From Prostheceraeus crozeri (lineage: Eukaryota; Platyhelminthes; Polycladida; Euryleptidae): a stretch of 64,000 nt of DNA. A program made the position numbers and the translations under genes. The notes beneath the pieces were generated by a model that searched no databases, was not told the origin of the DNA, and saw nothing but the letters and a program-made list of their open reading frames with translations. The stretch is from NCBI GenBank assembly GCA_907163375.1, contig CAJQUW010014340.1, forward strand, positions 1 through 64,000. The letters run 5' to 3'. Below are positions 46,624 through 59,996 of this stretch, piece after piece (position 1 is the stretch's first letter; every line of letters begins with the position of its first letter).

Positions 46624-47333
46624 AGTCCGGCAGCCAGAACGAGTTTCTGCAGGGAACGAGGCCGAAAGTGACACTTTCACAGAATGATGTACACCACATG
46701 CCTACTACGAATCGGCACGTCTGCCGAGTTCTAGTGAGTTCCTCTTCTTGTCAGACAGGATCAAAGAAAAACACATGTAAATCCAATGGAGTTTTTGGCA
46801 AAATGATATTTTCTATGTTTTCTCTGATTAAACGAAAAGTACCAAGTACAGAGTCATAATTGTTGGCATGGAATGTCTTCAGGTCATTTCCTATGATCTT
46901 CATGCACCCTGTCTATAAAGCTAAACACATTTAGATTTGGCGAGCCTCTTTATGGCGGCAAACACAAACATTTTGAGCAAATTTATCCACATTCAACCAC
47001 ATTCTCACATACATTGCCGATCAGATGCATGATAATTTAGCACATGCACATTATAGGAAATGACCCGAAGACACTCCATGTCAAAAATTATGACTCTAGA
47101 CTTAGTGCTTTCCAGTTGATAAGCGAAAACATAGAAAATTCATTTTAACAAAAAAGCTGCAATCTGCGTCCAATTGGATTTACATGTATTTTTCTTTGAT
47201 CCTGTCTGACAAGGAGAGAAACACACCAGAACTCGGTCGACATGCCGTTTGCCAGTAGGCATAGGGTGTGCATAATTATGTGAAAGTCTCCTTTTCGGCC
47301 TCGTTTCCTGCAGAAACTCATTCTGCAAGTCGA
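46624..47333. mobile_element. Non-autonomous DNA transposon with long TIRs, copy 2
   Basis: This is the second copy of the family at 26440-27086. The left end AGTCCGGCAGCCAGAACGAG mirrors the right end near 47333, with inverted similarity over about 170 bases (GAGTTTCTGCAGG.AACGAGGCCGAAA, TTTGATCCTGTCTGACA). Internal blocks such as GGAAATGACCCGAAGACA match copy 1. No coding frame is present. Its right end lies against a transposase relic of different ancestry. Confidence 0.75.
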
Positions 47334-47349
47334 CACCGTTTTCGAAAAG

Positions 47350-48109
47350 ATCATAACATCTTCAAACCTCACGAATATCGATGTTGTTTAAAAAGTGTGA
47401 AATTCGTGTCTCGAGCTCTTCAAGAGTCGTTGGTCTTGGTACTTTGTAGACGTTGTTTCGAACACGACCCCAAAGCCAGAAATCATTTATCGTTAGATCA
47501 GGTCTGCGGGGAGGCCATTCGAGGAAACGAGGAAAGTGCTACCTCTCCCGATCCATCGATTACGGAGTGAGCATCCAAAATGGCTCTTGCACGAAGTGAG
47601 AAGTGCGCAGGAGCACCGTCTTGATGAAACACCAGCAATCTCCTTGGTTTGATGAAGGGAACCATTGGTTCTTCCAAGAAGGAAGCGTAATTCTCTGAGT
47701 TCACAGTATTATAGAACACACGGTGAGTAAAGTCGGTGTTGGTAGGAGATCATCACCCAAAATGTGACGGCTGGTGACTTCATGGATATTTCTGTTAAGT
47801 GTGAATTATCAGCAGCGTAGTAAAAGGAGTTGTGTAAGTTCTCCTAGCCGTTAATGTGGAAGCTGGCTTCGACACTGAAGACAATGTTATTACTCCAAAT
47901 CGGTCGTTCTTCACGTGGAATGATCTGGGAGTCGAATAAAAGTCGCTTTGGAAAGTCTGCGTCTTTCCTCTCCTGAACAGGAGTGAACTTCCATGAATGT
48001 AGTCCTTCACTTTTGAGAATGCGACTGACCAATGGCAAAGAGATTCCGACCTCGACCTCCTGATACACTTGTCGTTGAGAACTACACGGGTCACAACAGA
48101 ACGAATCAA
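47350..48109 (-). pseudogene. Tc1/mariner-superfamily transposase relic (DFWLW type)
   Basis: Three minus frames together cover most of a DDE transposase. The N-terminal part (48068-47844) has VSRILKSEGLHSWKF and PIWSNNIVFSVEASFHING, the latter around the first Asp position, here SVEAS. The middle (47719-47498) has FHQDGAPAHFS with the second Asp. The third frame (about 47525-47370) has WPPRRPDLTINDFWLWGRVR and NNIDIRE. The family cuts and pastes at TA in other genomes. At least two frameshifts inactivate this copy. It resembles the remnant at 54.5 kb and differs from the NPIENVWS type at 30 and 40 kb. Ends were not found. Confidence 0.8.
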
Positions 48110-51100
48110 CTACATCATATAATCTTGTTTACTGATAATGGAAATCATACATACTATTCAATACGCACATCGAATACAACTGAAATTTTGAAAGAACAAA
48201 GATAGTGATCATAAGGAATTCGAGAAAGTTAGTCAGACGTTTGTGAAGCAAAATACATTTTATTGAACAGTCTAGTGCAGTAAGGAAAGAAAGTTGATGA
48301 TCGACGCATGGAATGAGACAAGGGTATCTCAAAATGACCGCTTACAGGTAACCTTCGGGGAGCCAAGAGATAGATGAAGTTATTCGGTTTCAAGATATCT
48401 GAAAACGTTCGAAGAGCGATTTTATCTGCACATAATATAATATGTGCATATTATATAACATATAATATACAGATAACCGAAGTTCGTCCGCCACACGACA
48501 ATGACCTTGATCGGTCCCACTTTTCCTGTTTGAACGGACAGTGTCTCTAAGAAGCGCTGACTCCACTTGCGTAATGTCCTTTGCCTTCAATCGCTACCTC
48601 TTTGATTGTGAGGTCGTCCGTCACGAGAGATGAAAGCCCATTTTCTGTGTCTTTAGCCTTTACAGAGAGTAAAATCCATAGAAGTGGATAATAGTACACT
48701 AGAATGGAAGTTTGATATCTTGCCTATGTGCAATGATGGCACATAGAAAAATCTATGGTTTGTAGATCTGCTTCGATCTAAAACATTTTATCGTAGTCAG
48801 ACTATTTGCCAAGTTGGTTGTGGAAGTTGTTGACAGCAAATTGCCGGATTTTCATGAAGCGAACTTTAAGTAAGATGGTGGCATTGTTTCATGTGAATTA
48901 GCCTATTATTCCATGGATTAATATACTGTGTCTATTTGTAGCAGTCATTGACAATTATTTTCTAATTTTTCAATACTGGAATGCGAATCAAAAATTGGTT
49001 CAGAGTCATAATCAAATGTGGTCGGCGCATTGGTTGCAATAATATCTCAAGAATTCAAAGATAAAAATTCTAATTATTGGATAATTTCTCCTTCTAGCGG
49101 TTAAGTAACCTAGTGCTTTCTGGAATAAACACGTTGAAAACTTCTTTAACGACACTCATTTCTCAGATAAATGAAATGTCGCAGGAACTTTTCAATTAAT
49201 CATTGAATGACACATGTGATATAGTGTGATGATATTTTGGCAGCTGATATTCTAAAGCATGCAAAGGTTTTGAAAATTATTCAAATTTAGTGAACAGGGG
49301 AACCCTTTTAAGTAAAATTAATGCTCTGAGATTTCTTGGCCTCTGATTTCAAGCTGGAGCAATACATGTTCTGTAAATCGACATTACAAGTTGCATATGT
49401 GTCTGATTATATTGAGAGGCCTTCTTGAGAATTTCTTGAGATATTCTTGAGAGATTATAGGAACGATATTTCAAACTGATGAACGTACAGAACGTTTTAC
49501 AGGATTTCCTTCTTTGTCATCCTGTCACCGCAGTATTTTGTAAATTCACTATTGCTTTTGTGTGCATAATCTTTGGACTAGGGGCAGCAATCCAAATCAC
49601 AAACTGGCTTGATAATTGAAAATGCCGACCAGAAAACAAGAAAGCCAACTCGCAAAAGTTGCTTTTTACCCCAACTAAGTTCCCCCAGAGTGTGCCATAA
49701 TTTTCATGCAATTTCCATTCTAGTACTTTCTATAGTATTGTTAATTTCTATGGTAAAATCGAACTGCATTTGAATTTAATGATGACCATAGATATTTAGC
49801 TGTCTACGCGTTTCAGTCATGAGAACAGCTTGTCAAATCAACAATTGCGTCGCAGTACACGCAAAACAAAATCATCGTAAGTATCTTCATATAGCGGCTC
49901 TGAAAAGTGAAACACCTGTACATTGAAAGTTCTAGTTGCAAACATTCTACAAGAAATTTCATTTCAATTGACATAATCAGCCTAATAACTTCAAGTAAAA
50001 TTTCACGTGGGTAGCACATAGACCAAAGGTAATGGTAGGGAGCTGATCTCCACTAAGTAGGTGATGAAGCAGCGAAACTGTTCATAATGCTAAACTCTAA
50101 TCAAGATCTCATGCGTCTCCGTAATGAGATATGGACACTCTGGGACATTCAAAACAGACATTGCAAAAATAATACAGATACAGGTAAAATAACGGACTTT
50201 ATTGTCCCCCCATAGTGGCTTTCCGGACCAATGGATGCGGACCATTATGCTTCAATTTGACGAGTTAGCGCAGGTAATCTGTTAAGGCCATAAATGCTTC
50301 AAGGTTTCAAAGGTTTAAGGTTGTTAAGGTTTCAAATCCAGTTCGATAGAAAGTTTCGGTTTCTGTTCTTAGGTAATCAGACACGCTGCCCGATCCCTAG
50401 TTAAGCAATCGATACCGCATATTCTTTAAGGAAACCTGTAATGTGAAGCTTGGCCACCCGCTAAATATGACAAAACCTATGAAAATTGCTTGCAGAATTT
50501 TACAGCACTTACGGTTACGGTCTTGTTTAATCGTGTCCGTTTATTAGAAGTGTGACAGGTCTTGGATCTACGTATTTTCATAACAAAAATATGTGCACTT
50601 ATCTGCAGAACAAAAAATACACAAAAACATGAAACTCATTGCAAGTATCAAAGTCAATATACTGTTATGACAATTTCCCAATGAGTCACATGAAATTTGT
50701 ATAAATCAGTCTAATAAAAGGCTGGTAGCGTAAATGCCTTTCAATTTGATTGGAATAAAATGCTAAAGGAAATTTGCCTATGATATTTAATTTTCATTTA
50801 TTTCAATTTCTTTTTGAGGATGTTTTGGAAGTGTTTCTTGTTGATAAAAGCTAATAATTAAAATTGATAATTGATAATTATCAATGTTAAAAAAACTGAT
50901 CGCATTAAGACTAAGCCGTGGGCGTCACAACAGGTCATAGTCGTGTCTCATTCGCTTGATGATGTTCACCGATGGTGGTCCTTACTTGCCTAATATTTAG
51001 TTATAATTAAGCATCAACTGTCATGGACTCTCTTCACCAAATAGATTTCTGTCAAGACTTTCCTCAAAGAAACAATGAGCACTTCAATCCCGCTTTTCCA

Positions 51101-52698
51101 AGTGATATCGGCCATGTGTTGCTCTTGAAAGTTAGTGAGGTAATAGCTCAATCGTCGGCAGTTTATCTTCAAAGCAGTCGGTTCCGTTCATAGCGTAATA
51201 TGCAATATTCAATCATGTTATATACAAGTTCAATTACATACATTATCTGTTCCAATAGTCTGTGAGATTTAATTTGCACCGCGAAAAAGGCCTCCCAAAG
51301 TCATAGAAACTAATGGCCAAAATTGACGAAATTTTGTTTTTGTGGAAATTTAAATTGCATACCGTTAAAATATAGAGTAAGTATATACATCGTAGGTAGA
51401 ATGTCAACTCAAAAGAATGTCAGCATACAGGAGAGAGAGAACTTTTATATCAAAAGATTTAGTTTTTCTCGAGAAATTCTCTGTAAAGACAACCACAGTT
51501 TTAACAGCCTTTTTAATCATGATACATAGGCCTACATCATTACTAGTAGTAGTAGTAAGTGTTAATTGATAGAAATAGGAATCTTGCAAGTCTTCAATGA
51601 ACATAGCAAATTCAGCAAAGTAGAATAAAACATGGTGCATGTAAATATTAGAAAATGTAATGACATGTAGTATACTGAGATATGTGCATTAGTATGCATG
51701 CAAAAATTGCAACGTTCGAATGTGATCAGACCTGAATCTACAGCGACCCATCGGATCCGCAACTATGGTGTAGTGTATTTATGGAAGAAAGATATAATGG
51801 TTAATATTTATCCCTAATCTCTCAATGATCAAGGTTTGCAAATAAATTGTGTAATATAAATCACTGCCGGCTATATGCTGCTAAATTCGTAGACGCCTAG
51901 TGCACCAGTTATGAGTCATTCATTTCGAGTCCATGCAAATATTTTTACTTTTTCAAATACCCCCTTTCTGTATGTATTCGCATGCATTTTCAAAGCCTCT
52001 AATATCGGTGCGCACGTTCTTCGAAACCACGTGTTCAAGCTCTTGTTTGAATTTTGCAGAATTGGCTGCGGCTGAAGAACCAAGTGTGTTACTCTTCCTC
52101 TTAAATATGAAGATTTCTGGAATTTGTATATGTACATGTATAGTCCGTATCTATAGCGAAGGAAGCTATGCAGTGATAACTACGAAAGAGACAATAATAC
52201 AGCAATAACTACCAACGAAATTCCTCAAATTTTTCTCCATGGTGTTTGCTTCAATAGGGCAACCGCAAAGAAACAATCCGACATATTTTTCGGCACAGTT
52301 CGTCGTCGACTATGGCTTGTGGGGAACTTTTCTTCAATCGCTGACAGGAATTCGTTTCATTCTTCCATTTTTGCATTGAGTCAGTGACCACGAGGTTGCA
52401 GAACACCGCTCATAATCTGTTTGCTATTGTTCAGATGTATGACATCTGTGTACGGATGACACTGTTATTTCGTCTTCATAGCTTCGAGGAACTGAGCATC
52501 ATTATATGGGAAAGGTGAGCAGTTGGAGTGACCATCTGGGCTGAGATGTCTAGCATTGAGATTATCGAAACAGTCCTTTTCGATGCACCAGTCACTGAAG
52601 AGCGTTGCCCTAGCATGCTTCAAACCTACGTCTATTAATGTGGTGAATATTCTTCCAGATGGGTTCAACGATTGAGAAGTCATATTTTCGGAATTCTG
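48110..52698. other. Mostly unassigned; weak coding-like traces near 52 kb
   Basis: An AT-rich palindromic patch lies at 48430-48475 (CACATAATATAATATGTG), and a short TAG run at 51545-51558. Minus frames at 51916-52137 and 52465-52701, with linking stretches between, read like a decayed protein (for example LNARHLSPDGHSN and FKQELEHVVSKNV), but I recognise no family and do not call a gene. Confidence 0.35.
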
Positions 52699-52773
52699 CA
52701 TCTGTTTATTCCACGGTGGAATATTACATATTGATAATTATATAATCTTATTTTACTGCGGAATAAACAGATG
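52699..52773. repeat. Inverted repeat hairpin
   Basis: CATCTGTTTATTCC at 52699-52712 is the exact inverse of GGAATAAACAGATG at 52760-52773, with an AT-rich loop of about 47 bases. Confidence 0.8.
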
Positions 52774-54215
52774 GAGAATTAGAAATCATTACTGGAAGAG
52801 ACATTCACTTCCAGCAAGAATAATGAAGTTAATGTATTAATGAAGAAAACAGACCAGTACAGAATTTTCGTATTAGCTTTTTCTTTCTCAATAGTTGACT
52901 TGAGATGATCAGGTTCAAATTTTCCTTCAACGTGCAACCGTATACACGGTCAGTTGCTTGTATCTCATTCTATCAATTATCTATTCTAAATAAAAATGTG
53001 TTTGAGCGCTTGCGCACATTTTACGCTCACGTCGGAAAAGAGAGCGCAGGCCTTTCCATCTCTATTGCACAGCAGATATCTGTGGCTAGATACTTGCTAA
53101 TTGTAGACTGCAGATAGTCACTAAAGGAAGCGTAGTGTAATAATTTCAGAGAAAAAAGCTTCTATATTTAATGCAAGTCATGTTCGATGAATACGATTAC
53201 TATATAAATCGTATCAAATGAGTGAAGTGAATTGATTAATAGATCCTAAGGGAATGTGGACAATGGATAGATGAATTGAGGCATTGCATATATACTTGTA
53301 AGCGGCGCTAATTCTACGTGATTCAACGAAATTTGTTTTACGAGCAAATGTAGCATGAAAATTTCTTTCACGATTCCGATGAAAGAAGAACCCTCATGCC
53401 CTAAGGTTTGCTTGGGAATAAGTCTTTAGAATATCATGAGATTATCCACACTTAGCAGCTGCTCGAAACTGTCTTCGAATTTTATTTATTTTGTAGCGAT
53501 AAGGTCATGAAAATTAGTTCCCAATGAATATCCTCACCAAATTGGAACAACATTTCAAAAATGATAGAATAATTCAAAAATAGATCATGGATAGATAGAT
53601 GTTGGCAAGCGAATTAAGTGAGTATGTTTTGATGCCGTTGAAATTGATGGAGAACTAAAAGTATTATCGAAAATTAAAAGGTCGTTTGAATAAAAATTAA
53701 CAATACCATAGATAGTTGCCATAAGACCAATATATTAACTGTAATCTTAACTCAACAAGAAAATAATCACTCAGCTTTGGAATAGAGAGAATTTATTGAC
53801 TTGATTTTTAAAGTTATTATTGTATTTTCTTTTTCTATTTTGTGAAAATTGTTGGGATCGGTACATACGGCTAAACTTAGTTTGTTTTAAAATATTTTTT
53901 TCAAATGATGATGTGCGATGAGATTTACTTCTGTAAACTAATGTGGCTTTGATAGCGTCACCACCCTCCATTCAGAAGTGTTTAGGTGAGTTTGACAATG
54001 ACCAACTATGAACGTTCAGACAATAATGTTCATAGCCTTAAACACATAAATTACTTAAACAACAAAAAATTAATGATTAATAAATATGAAACAACAATAC
54101 TGGTTGTTGCATTTTTTCCAATATGAGAGGGTTTCTATTGATCAATGAAGTCTGTCAATGAAGCAAAAAGATACATCCATGTTTTTGAACTGATTTTAAA
54201 AAAGAATTGAAAATA
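52774..54215. other. Unassigned AT-rich region
   Basis: I see no supported gene or repeat. Confidence 0.4.
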
Positions 54216-54217
54216 TA

Positions 54218-55616
54218 CAGGGTGTTCGAGATCTTCTTGCGGATTTTTACAAGTTGTTATTATGCAACATTACATAGGTTTTTACAATGTTTAAAGAACC
54301 AAAAGTCGAGATCCACTGAAAACCTTTACTAAAACGAGTTCCATGTGACTTATATCACAGAGTATGCAAAGCTTACGGTGCATGACAAAGTGCTTTTAAG
54401 CACAATAATTAATTAACACTTTCTTTACTTAATCTGTGTTTATGTTGTCCAATTAATAATGTTTAGTCGTCGTTTCAATTCATGCAAGCGTTTTTTGGGT
54501 GTGGTGTATATTCAACACCATTTCGCGTCTGGCTCCATACCCAGAAGTCCAACAAAGGAACGTCTAGGCTTTTTGGAGAAATAGGAGTAGGCTTATCCCG
54601 ATCAATCAAACGATTATTCAATTTTGATGTCTGGAGTTCACCCTGTCCCATCCTATTGGTGCATCCGTGTTCGATTTCATAGCTGTGTCTTGACTGGAAG
54701 CACTTTGTACAACAAAATGCCTTTGTGCCGGTCTACATTGACTGCTTCCTCCATTACTTGACAACTTATCCAATCGTAAGGTAAGGCGAGACCACAGAAC
54801 AACATATTGTCAACGGTGATGGCTTCGGTTTCGTGTCAATCAAGTGAGAGTTCGTGAGGTTGACATTCCCATTGAGAATGTTGTCTGATCACTAAAACTG
54901 ATATTGAAGATGAAATATAGGATCCTATATGTTAAATCTTCAATCATCAAAAGATAAAATTGAAGTCGATTACGAATAACTTAAGGTTTCAAATAGATTA
55001 CTGTAAAACTGTGTGCTTCAAATGTTTGATAACCATTCCTTCAGTACAATGCTTTCGGGAAAAAGAAAATTCGACTTCTTGTTCAATCAACCCTTCTTGA
55101 TGGAATCATTTTAGAAAGCTACAACGATATTTGCTCTCTTGACAACCGAAAATCCCCGCGCCTTGTGATCATCCACACATTCTCTCGTATAGCCTTGGAG
55201 GGAGTGTCCATAATCAGCTTTTCCAAAGAATCGATGCTCTTGCTAAAGGGGCTGTCTGTCTGTCGATGTCTGAATTTTCACTGCGTTTCACCTTCTCACG
55301 ATCATGTAATCACAAAAGTGGCAACTGAAGCAATCTCAGTCACCTCTAGGAAGATACCAGATAACACATGTTACATACAACACAGTTAGAAAAGCATGGT
55401 TAGCGTCCAGCAAAGCAACCAGTGCGCTCCGTTCCATTTGATTGATTTTCTATCTAATGAAATAAAACTGAAATTTATTCATTGATAGTGCACCTTGTCG
55501 TCGAGTGCAGGCCTATTTGCATTAGTTCATTTGTCCATAACAACCTTGTTCAATGCGCAGTGCTATTCACCCTAATATTACGAATAAAAATCCGCAAGAA
55601 GATCGCGAGCACCCTG
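54218..55616 (-). mobile_element. Tc1/mariner-type element with CAGGGTG ends
   Basis: The left end CAGGGTGTTCGAGATCTTC and inverted right end CAGGGTGCTCGCGATCTTC match over about 35 bases with three differences or fewer. TA flanks both sides (54216-54217 and 55617-55618). The 1,399-bp length and the transposase remains on the minus strand fit a mariner-like element of the same broad type as the relic at 47.4 kb. No frame remains open for long. Confidence 0.85.
54480..54830 (-). pseudogene. Transposase relic inside the CAGGGTG element
   Basis: Minus-strand translation gives SPKSLDVPLLDFWVWSQTRN near 54580-54510, matching the PRSPDLTPLDFWLWG motif that holds the third catalytic residue of this transposase type. 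Blocks just upstream (RLIDRD, MDAPIG-like) are too worn to read with confidence. Only the C-terminal third is recognisable, and stops are frequent. Confidence 0.6.
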
Positions 55617-55618
55617 TA

Positions 55619-56788
55619 TAGCTGCAAAACTCCGTATTCGAACATTTTTCAAAGCCAAGGTTAAAACCCTCAGGTTAAATCCTATTCATTTAATGCATGC
55701 ATATAGATTAGCCGAGGGCAATGATGGAAAATGATGGAATCGATAGTAAACAAGAAATTCATATTTTCTCCTTTTCAGCATTAAATGCATGACTATTTTA
55801 GCCTTGCACTTTTTGGTGGTGACATTAAAAGGCAGGGGTTGGTAGCGATCTGTATATGAATTATGGACTAATAGCTATTCAGAAAAGTACACTATACAAT
55901 TACAACAAACGATCTTCATGAATCTACTGATAAATTAAGTGAATTTCTTTTTCAATCTAACTCTTGTTGATGAACATAACACCGACTTAATGTACAATCA
56001 ACGTGATGAACATACAGTATAACGACCGGGCCAAAATCTAAACGCCTCTTTTTCAATGCCACCATCACAAATGTCCCGTCATGGTTGCTCATTTGCTGCT
56101 CTGTATGTGTGATGTGCGAAGTTTTCGGTTCAAGAGTCACTTCGCCCATCAGCTCATGAATTGGAGCTAGTTTAGTTCAGTGTTAGGCACTAGAAAATCC
56201 CGTTAGCTCAATTATTCGCCTACCAGTGAACGGCTAAATACCTCGCTCAGTCATTCAATAAAAAAGTTCCAATACACTGATATTGTCCCTCTTCATACAC
56301 TCCTACATGCATATCAAATATCATAGAAACATAAACGCATATCATAGATCATAGTCATCAATGCCTTCTACGGTTAATGTTATGTCAGGAGCATGTTTGC
56401 AAAGTCTGCTGAACGAAGGTGGGAGAGAAGACAGGAAAGGACGAAGTACGTTGGACAGATGTCTCATTCGGAACTACTTGCATATATTTCAATCAGTCGC
56501 GTTTAAAACTTCCGGTCCTTATATCGGGTCCACATATACATGTTTTTTTAAATCAATCATCTTGAAAATTTTGTGGAGACTTGCGACCACTGCGAAGCCG
56601 AACGCTTTTGGCAACGGATCATTGTGAGAAGTAGCTACTCTGCAGAGCAGTAGGCCTACAATTATTGTTGCATTAGAGTTGTTGCATTATGCATTGGATA
56701 GTAATTGCAAACAATTTCCAAAAGAAGGAAAACGTGCTGCTCAATATAACATCTGCTAATATGTATCTTCGATGAACATGCTGCTTAT
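55619..56788. other. Unassigned region
   Basis: I see nothing that I can support as a gene or repeat. Confidence 0.4.
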
Positions 56789-56790
56789 TA

Positions 56791-57628
56791 CAGTGGAACC
56801 TCCAGAATCGGAACCTGCAAAAGCGGAATGCGGAGTGCGTGATGAACTGCTTGCCATCCATCAGACCTTATATACATAACAAAGTGGAGGAAATATCTGA
56901 AAGCGGAATGCGGAGCACTAATGAGTTCTCGGCTCACTCAATTAACCTTAAATAATCTAATAAGAAGCGGAGTAGCTGAAAATGATTAAATTGAAAATCG
57001 TCACACAATCTTGAAAATCGTTCGAACTGTTTCTATAAAAATCTACTAAACGGAAAAATCATCAATAGTTTTTGTACCTTCGATTCATGCATAATTTTAA
57101 GAATTTTGGCAGAAGCAATAAAGATTTCTCCAAATCAATAGTGTGTTGTAAGGCCTTGTCTGAGGTGATAGCTGTCGGTGATTCGTTTTGTCTTCGTTGT
57201 CAAATGATGATTCTGTTCTTCTCTTTTCTGAATCTTCTTTTTCTTGAATGACTTCTTCTATAAATTCCTCTATTTGTAGATTGCTATCAGATTCCGAATT
57301 TGTAGCAGTTAACTGTGCACTGAGTAAGGCCTCACCGTCTGCGTCTGCTTCCGCAGTCACATCTGCCTCGGAAAGAGAAGATAGTTGCTTGTCTTCTATT
57401 TTTAGAAGATTGGTTAATTGTCTAAACTCTGCAACAATGTGTATGTATCGTAGTTTAAATTATTATTTATTTCAAGGTAACCAGCACTGGTGATGCAATA
57501 AACGCAGGCCACCTACATGAATATAAATTATTGTCGTCAAATAAAATGATTTAGAGTATATTTTGTTAAATCTTACAGAAGCGGAGTGCACTAAATCCCC
57601 GAATACTCCACTTCTAGAGGTTCCACTG
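56791..57628. mobile_element. Short pogo/Tigger-like element
   Basis: CAGTGGAACCTC begins at 56791 and recurs inverted at 57628, each flanked by TA (56789-56790 and 57629-57630). AGCGGA(A/G)TGC-type repeats lie inside both ends. CAGTGGAACCTC ends with a TA duplication are characteristic of pogo/Tigger transposons. The 838-bp element holds one minus frame (about 57440-57097), acid-rich with IEEFIEEVIQEKED. It may be the C-terminal tail of a pogo transposase left after an internal deletion. The catalytic core is absent. Confidence 0.72.
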
Positions 57629-57959
57629 TATATGTCTTTCACTAAAAAGGTGTCACGTACAGATCGTGTAGTAAATTTATAGAATAAATAAATGTGCTAG
57701 ACTTATGTTGAAATTGCCAACGTGATTTCCATTCATTCAATTTGCGTTCTCATGCATACCAGTTGCTGTATTATGAGCATGGAATACTTATCATTTCAAA
57801 GTTTAGAGGCAGGCCTTTGCAAAGCTTAAGTAGGCCTTCAATGTATTTAAGACATGAAATATTGGATTGCGGGACGTGGGTGCGGCAATAATATATCTTT
57901 ATTGAAGTCTTACATATCAGAAATCGGTAAGAGCTTTTACAAAGAAAAATTAAAGCGCC
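57629..57959. other. Unassigned spacer
   Basis: No feature seen. Confidence 0.35.
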
Positions 57960-58476
57960 CCGGAGTACCCCGGAGTGTCCTCCTGGAAGTTGATGCAACA
58001 CCTGTCCCAATCTTGTGCCGGCGTCCCTGACTATGCTTCTAGTTTTCTCACATTTCGTTTCAATAAGGTCCACTGCTTTCAATCAGCAACCAATCTGGTT
58101 ACACTTGGATACTTTTCTGTCCTATAAATATCGACGACGATTTCGCTTTGTAACAGACTCCATCCTGTTGAAAAGCAAAAAAATCGAGTATAATATATTT
58201 GCGGCAGACCATCCGGAAGCACTCGCTGGTATTCGCATGAATGAACCCGATCGCTAAAAGGGACAATGGAACGGCTCCCATCATATCGAATGTAAGCTCC
58301 ATAAAAATCTTGGCAGCCCAAATCATTTCACTGATCGAAAATTTTCTTGTCCCGTGAGTGAATTTTTTGCTCAAGCGGAGGAACATCAAGTCAATTTTGC
58401 ATTCATCAGGAAAAAAATTTCTGCCAGTGCCATGTACCGGTGCGGTATGTTCCATTTCTAATGCGCTATGAACCAA
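57960..58476 (-). pseudogene. Tc1/mariner-like transposase relic
   Basis: Minus-strand frames 58476-58099 and 58321-58079 alternate. RNFFPDECKI fits the first-Asp region (FSDE in active enzymes), and RKFSISEMIWAAK fits the MVWGA strand. YQRVLPDGLPQIY, then FFAFQQDGV.YKAK, fit the FQQDGA second-Asp motif. The terminal PDLNPIENVWS region is only hinted at (about 58080-57960). Frameshifts at several points inactivate it. Its wording differs from the other three mariner-type relics, so it is another family. Confidence 0.65.
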
Positions 58477-59996
58477 TTCTTTCTCCTACGCCTGCCTGTC
58501 CTTTGTGGCGAATGTCAGTTTTTGACATGGTATTCGACCAAATAGCATTCTTCGACGTAATTTAGGCTGAACAGTATCAACTGCAATAATATTACTCAGA
58601 TTGGTTCACTGCGCATTTCACTATCAGTTTTCGTTGAAGTAATTTTGGTTAATTTTGAAGTAATTTCAGCTTCTGTTCTGAGTGCCATGTTAGTTTTCTC
58701 GGTCCCCTGATTTTAGCTTATCCACAACACAGTGACGTCATTCGTATTTTTAGAATGCAGTGAACAAAAGTTTGTGCTATGTGCAGCACTCCGGTATTTC
58801 ACGCTAGGTCGATCCTTCTTTCAATTGTTTTTAACAATTTTTCTTTTGCCAACACAAATTCGGCCCATTGAACCAATTAAGAACTACTATTCGACACAGA
58901 AGTGAGCCAGCAAAAATTGATAATATGGTTTCACTTATCGAGTTCATCTTGCAACACACACTTGGATAGCTAATGCAATGATAGTTTATCAATTTCTTTT
59001 GCTCGACTGTATGTTTCATGCAATGCTTGAAGTATAAACACTGAAAAATATTCTTGTTGAACGTGGAATCTCATCACCAACATTACAAGCATAAGGCAAA
59101 GTAAATTTCAAATACTTCATTCTGCTCGGGAGTGTTGCTGTGACAATCAAGATTTGCAACGTCTCATGTAGTTATCTATGATGCATTTACAAGTACAACT
59201 ATTGACTTGGTATGACCAGGACTATAGATAGCTATTGAGTGAGATGATGTGCATATAATGCAAAATTTGAATTTACACTCTCTACGTGTCTTGTTATGAA
59301 AAGACGTGCAGTAACTCCTGCATGCAGCTTGTGAGTTACAATTACAAAAGTTAGTTCCATTGGCCAATTTTTACTCCACATTCATTGAAATTCTTCAGTG
59401 TATCTCCTTGCTGGTGCCCGATGATAATAACTGTCACTGATTGATGTTGGTGTCATTCTGTGATAATAGATGTACGTGTGATAGATGTACTCGTAATAGC
59501 CTTTTTACACATGTAGAGTAGCCTAATGTAATAGCCTGTTCCACGTTGCGCTGATACTGTAAATGAAATATCATCATCACTTATTGATCGGCGTTCCATC
59601 CGTTGTTAAAGAGCTCGTGACTATTTTTTAACAGTAATTCTAATAGATCAGTGCCAACAATTAATACATTTTTCTCTTTGTCTTATTGTTCAGTGTCATT
59701 CCCGTCTTTACAATGTGTTTATAATTGTCAGTCAATGTGAACTTTTGTCAGACTTTGATTTCCTGAAGCCATGATGCAGCTCCGTGTATTGCTCTGTAAA
59801 GAACAGACATAATAACCAGCATTGAATGATGATATTTTTATTTACTCCTTCATAACGTGGAATAAATGGTGAAAAAACATATTAACATTTATCATCAGAA
59901 CAAATTAAGCTGCTGTTAAGATTGAATTCATTTTGGCAATGATTTATCCACAAATGTCGACCCTCCATAGATTGTGGATGAAAGTAATGGGCAAAA
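58477..59996. other. Unassigned region left of the tandem arrays
   Basis: No gene is supported. The junction of the Polinton-like element with flanking DNA may lie toward the right end of this interval, but I see no diagnostic boundary. Confidence 0.35.

Noticed and set aside
51916-52701. Minus-strand frames that read like a decayed protein
   Set aside because: No motif could be tied to a known family and frames shift several times. It is mentioned only in the regional note.
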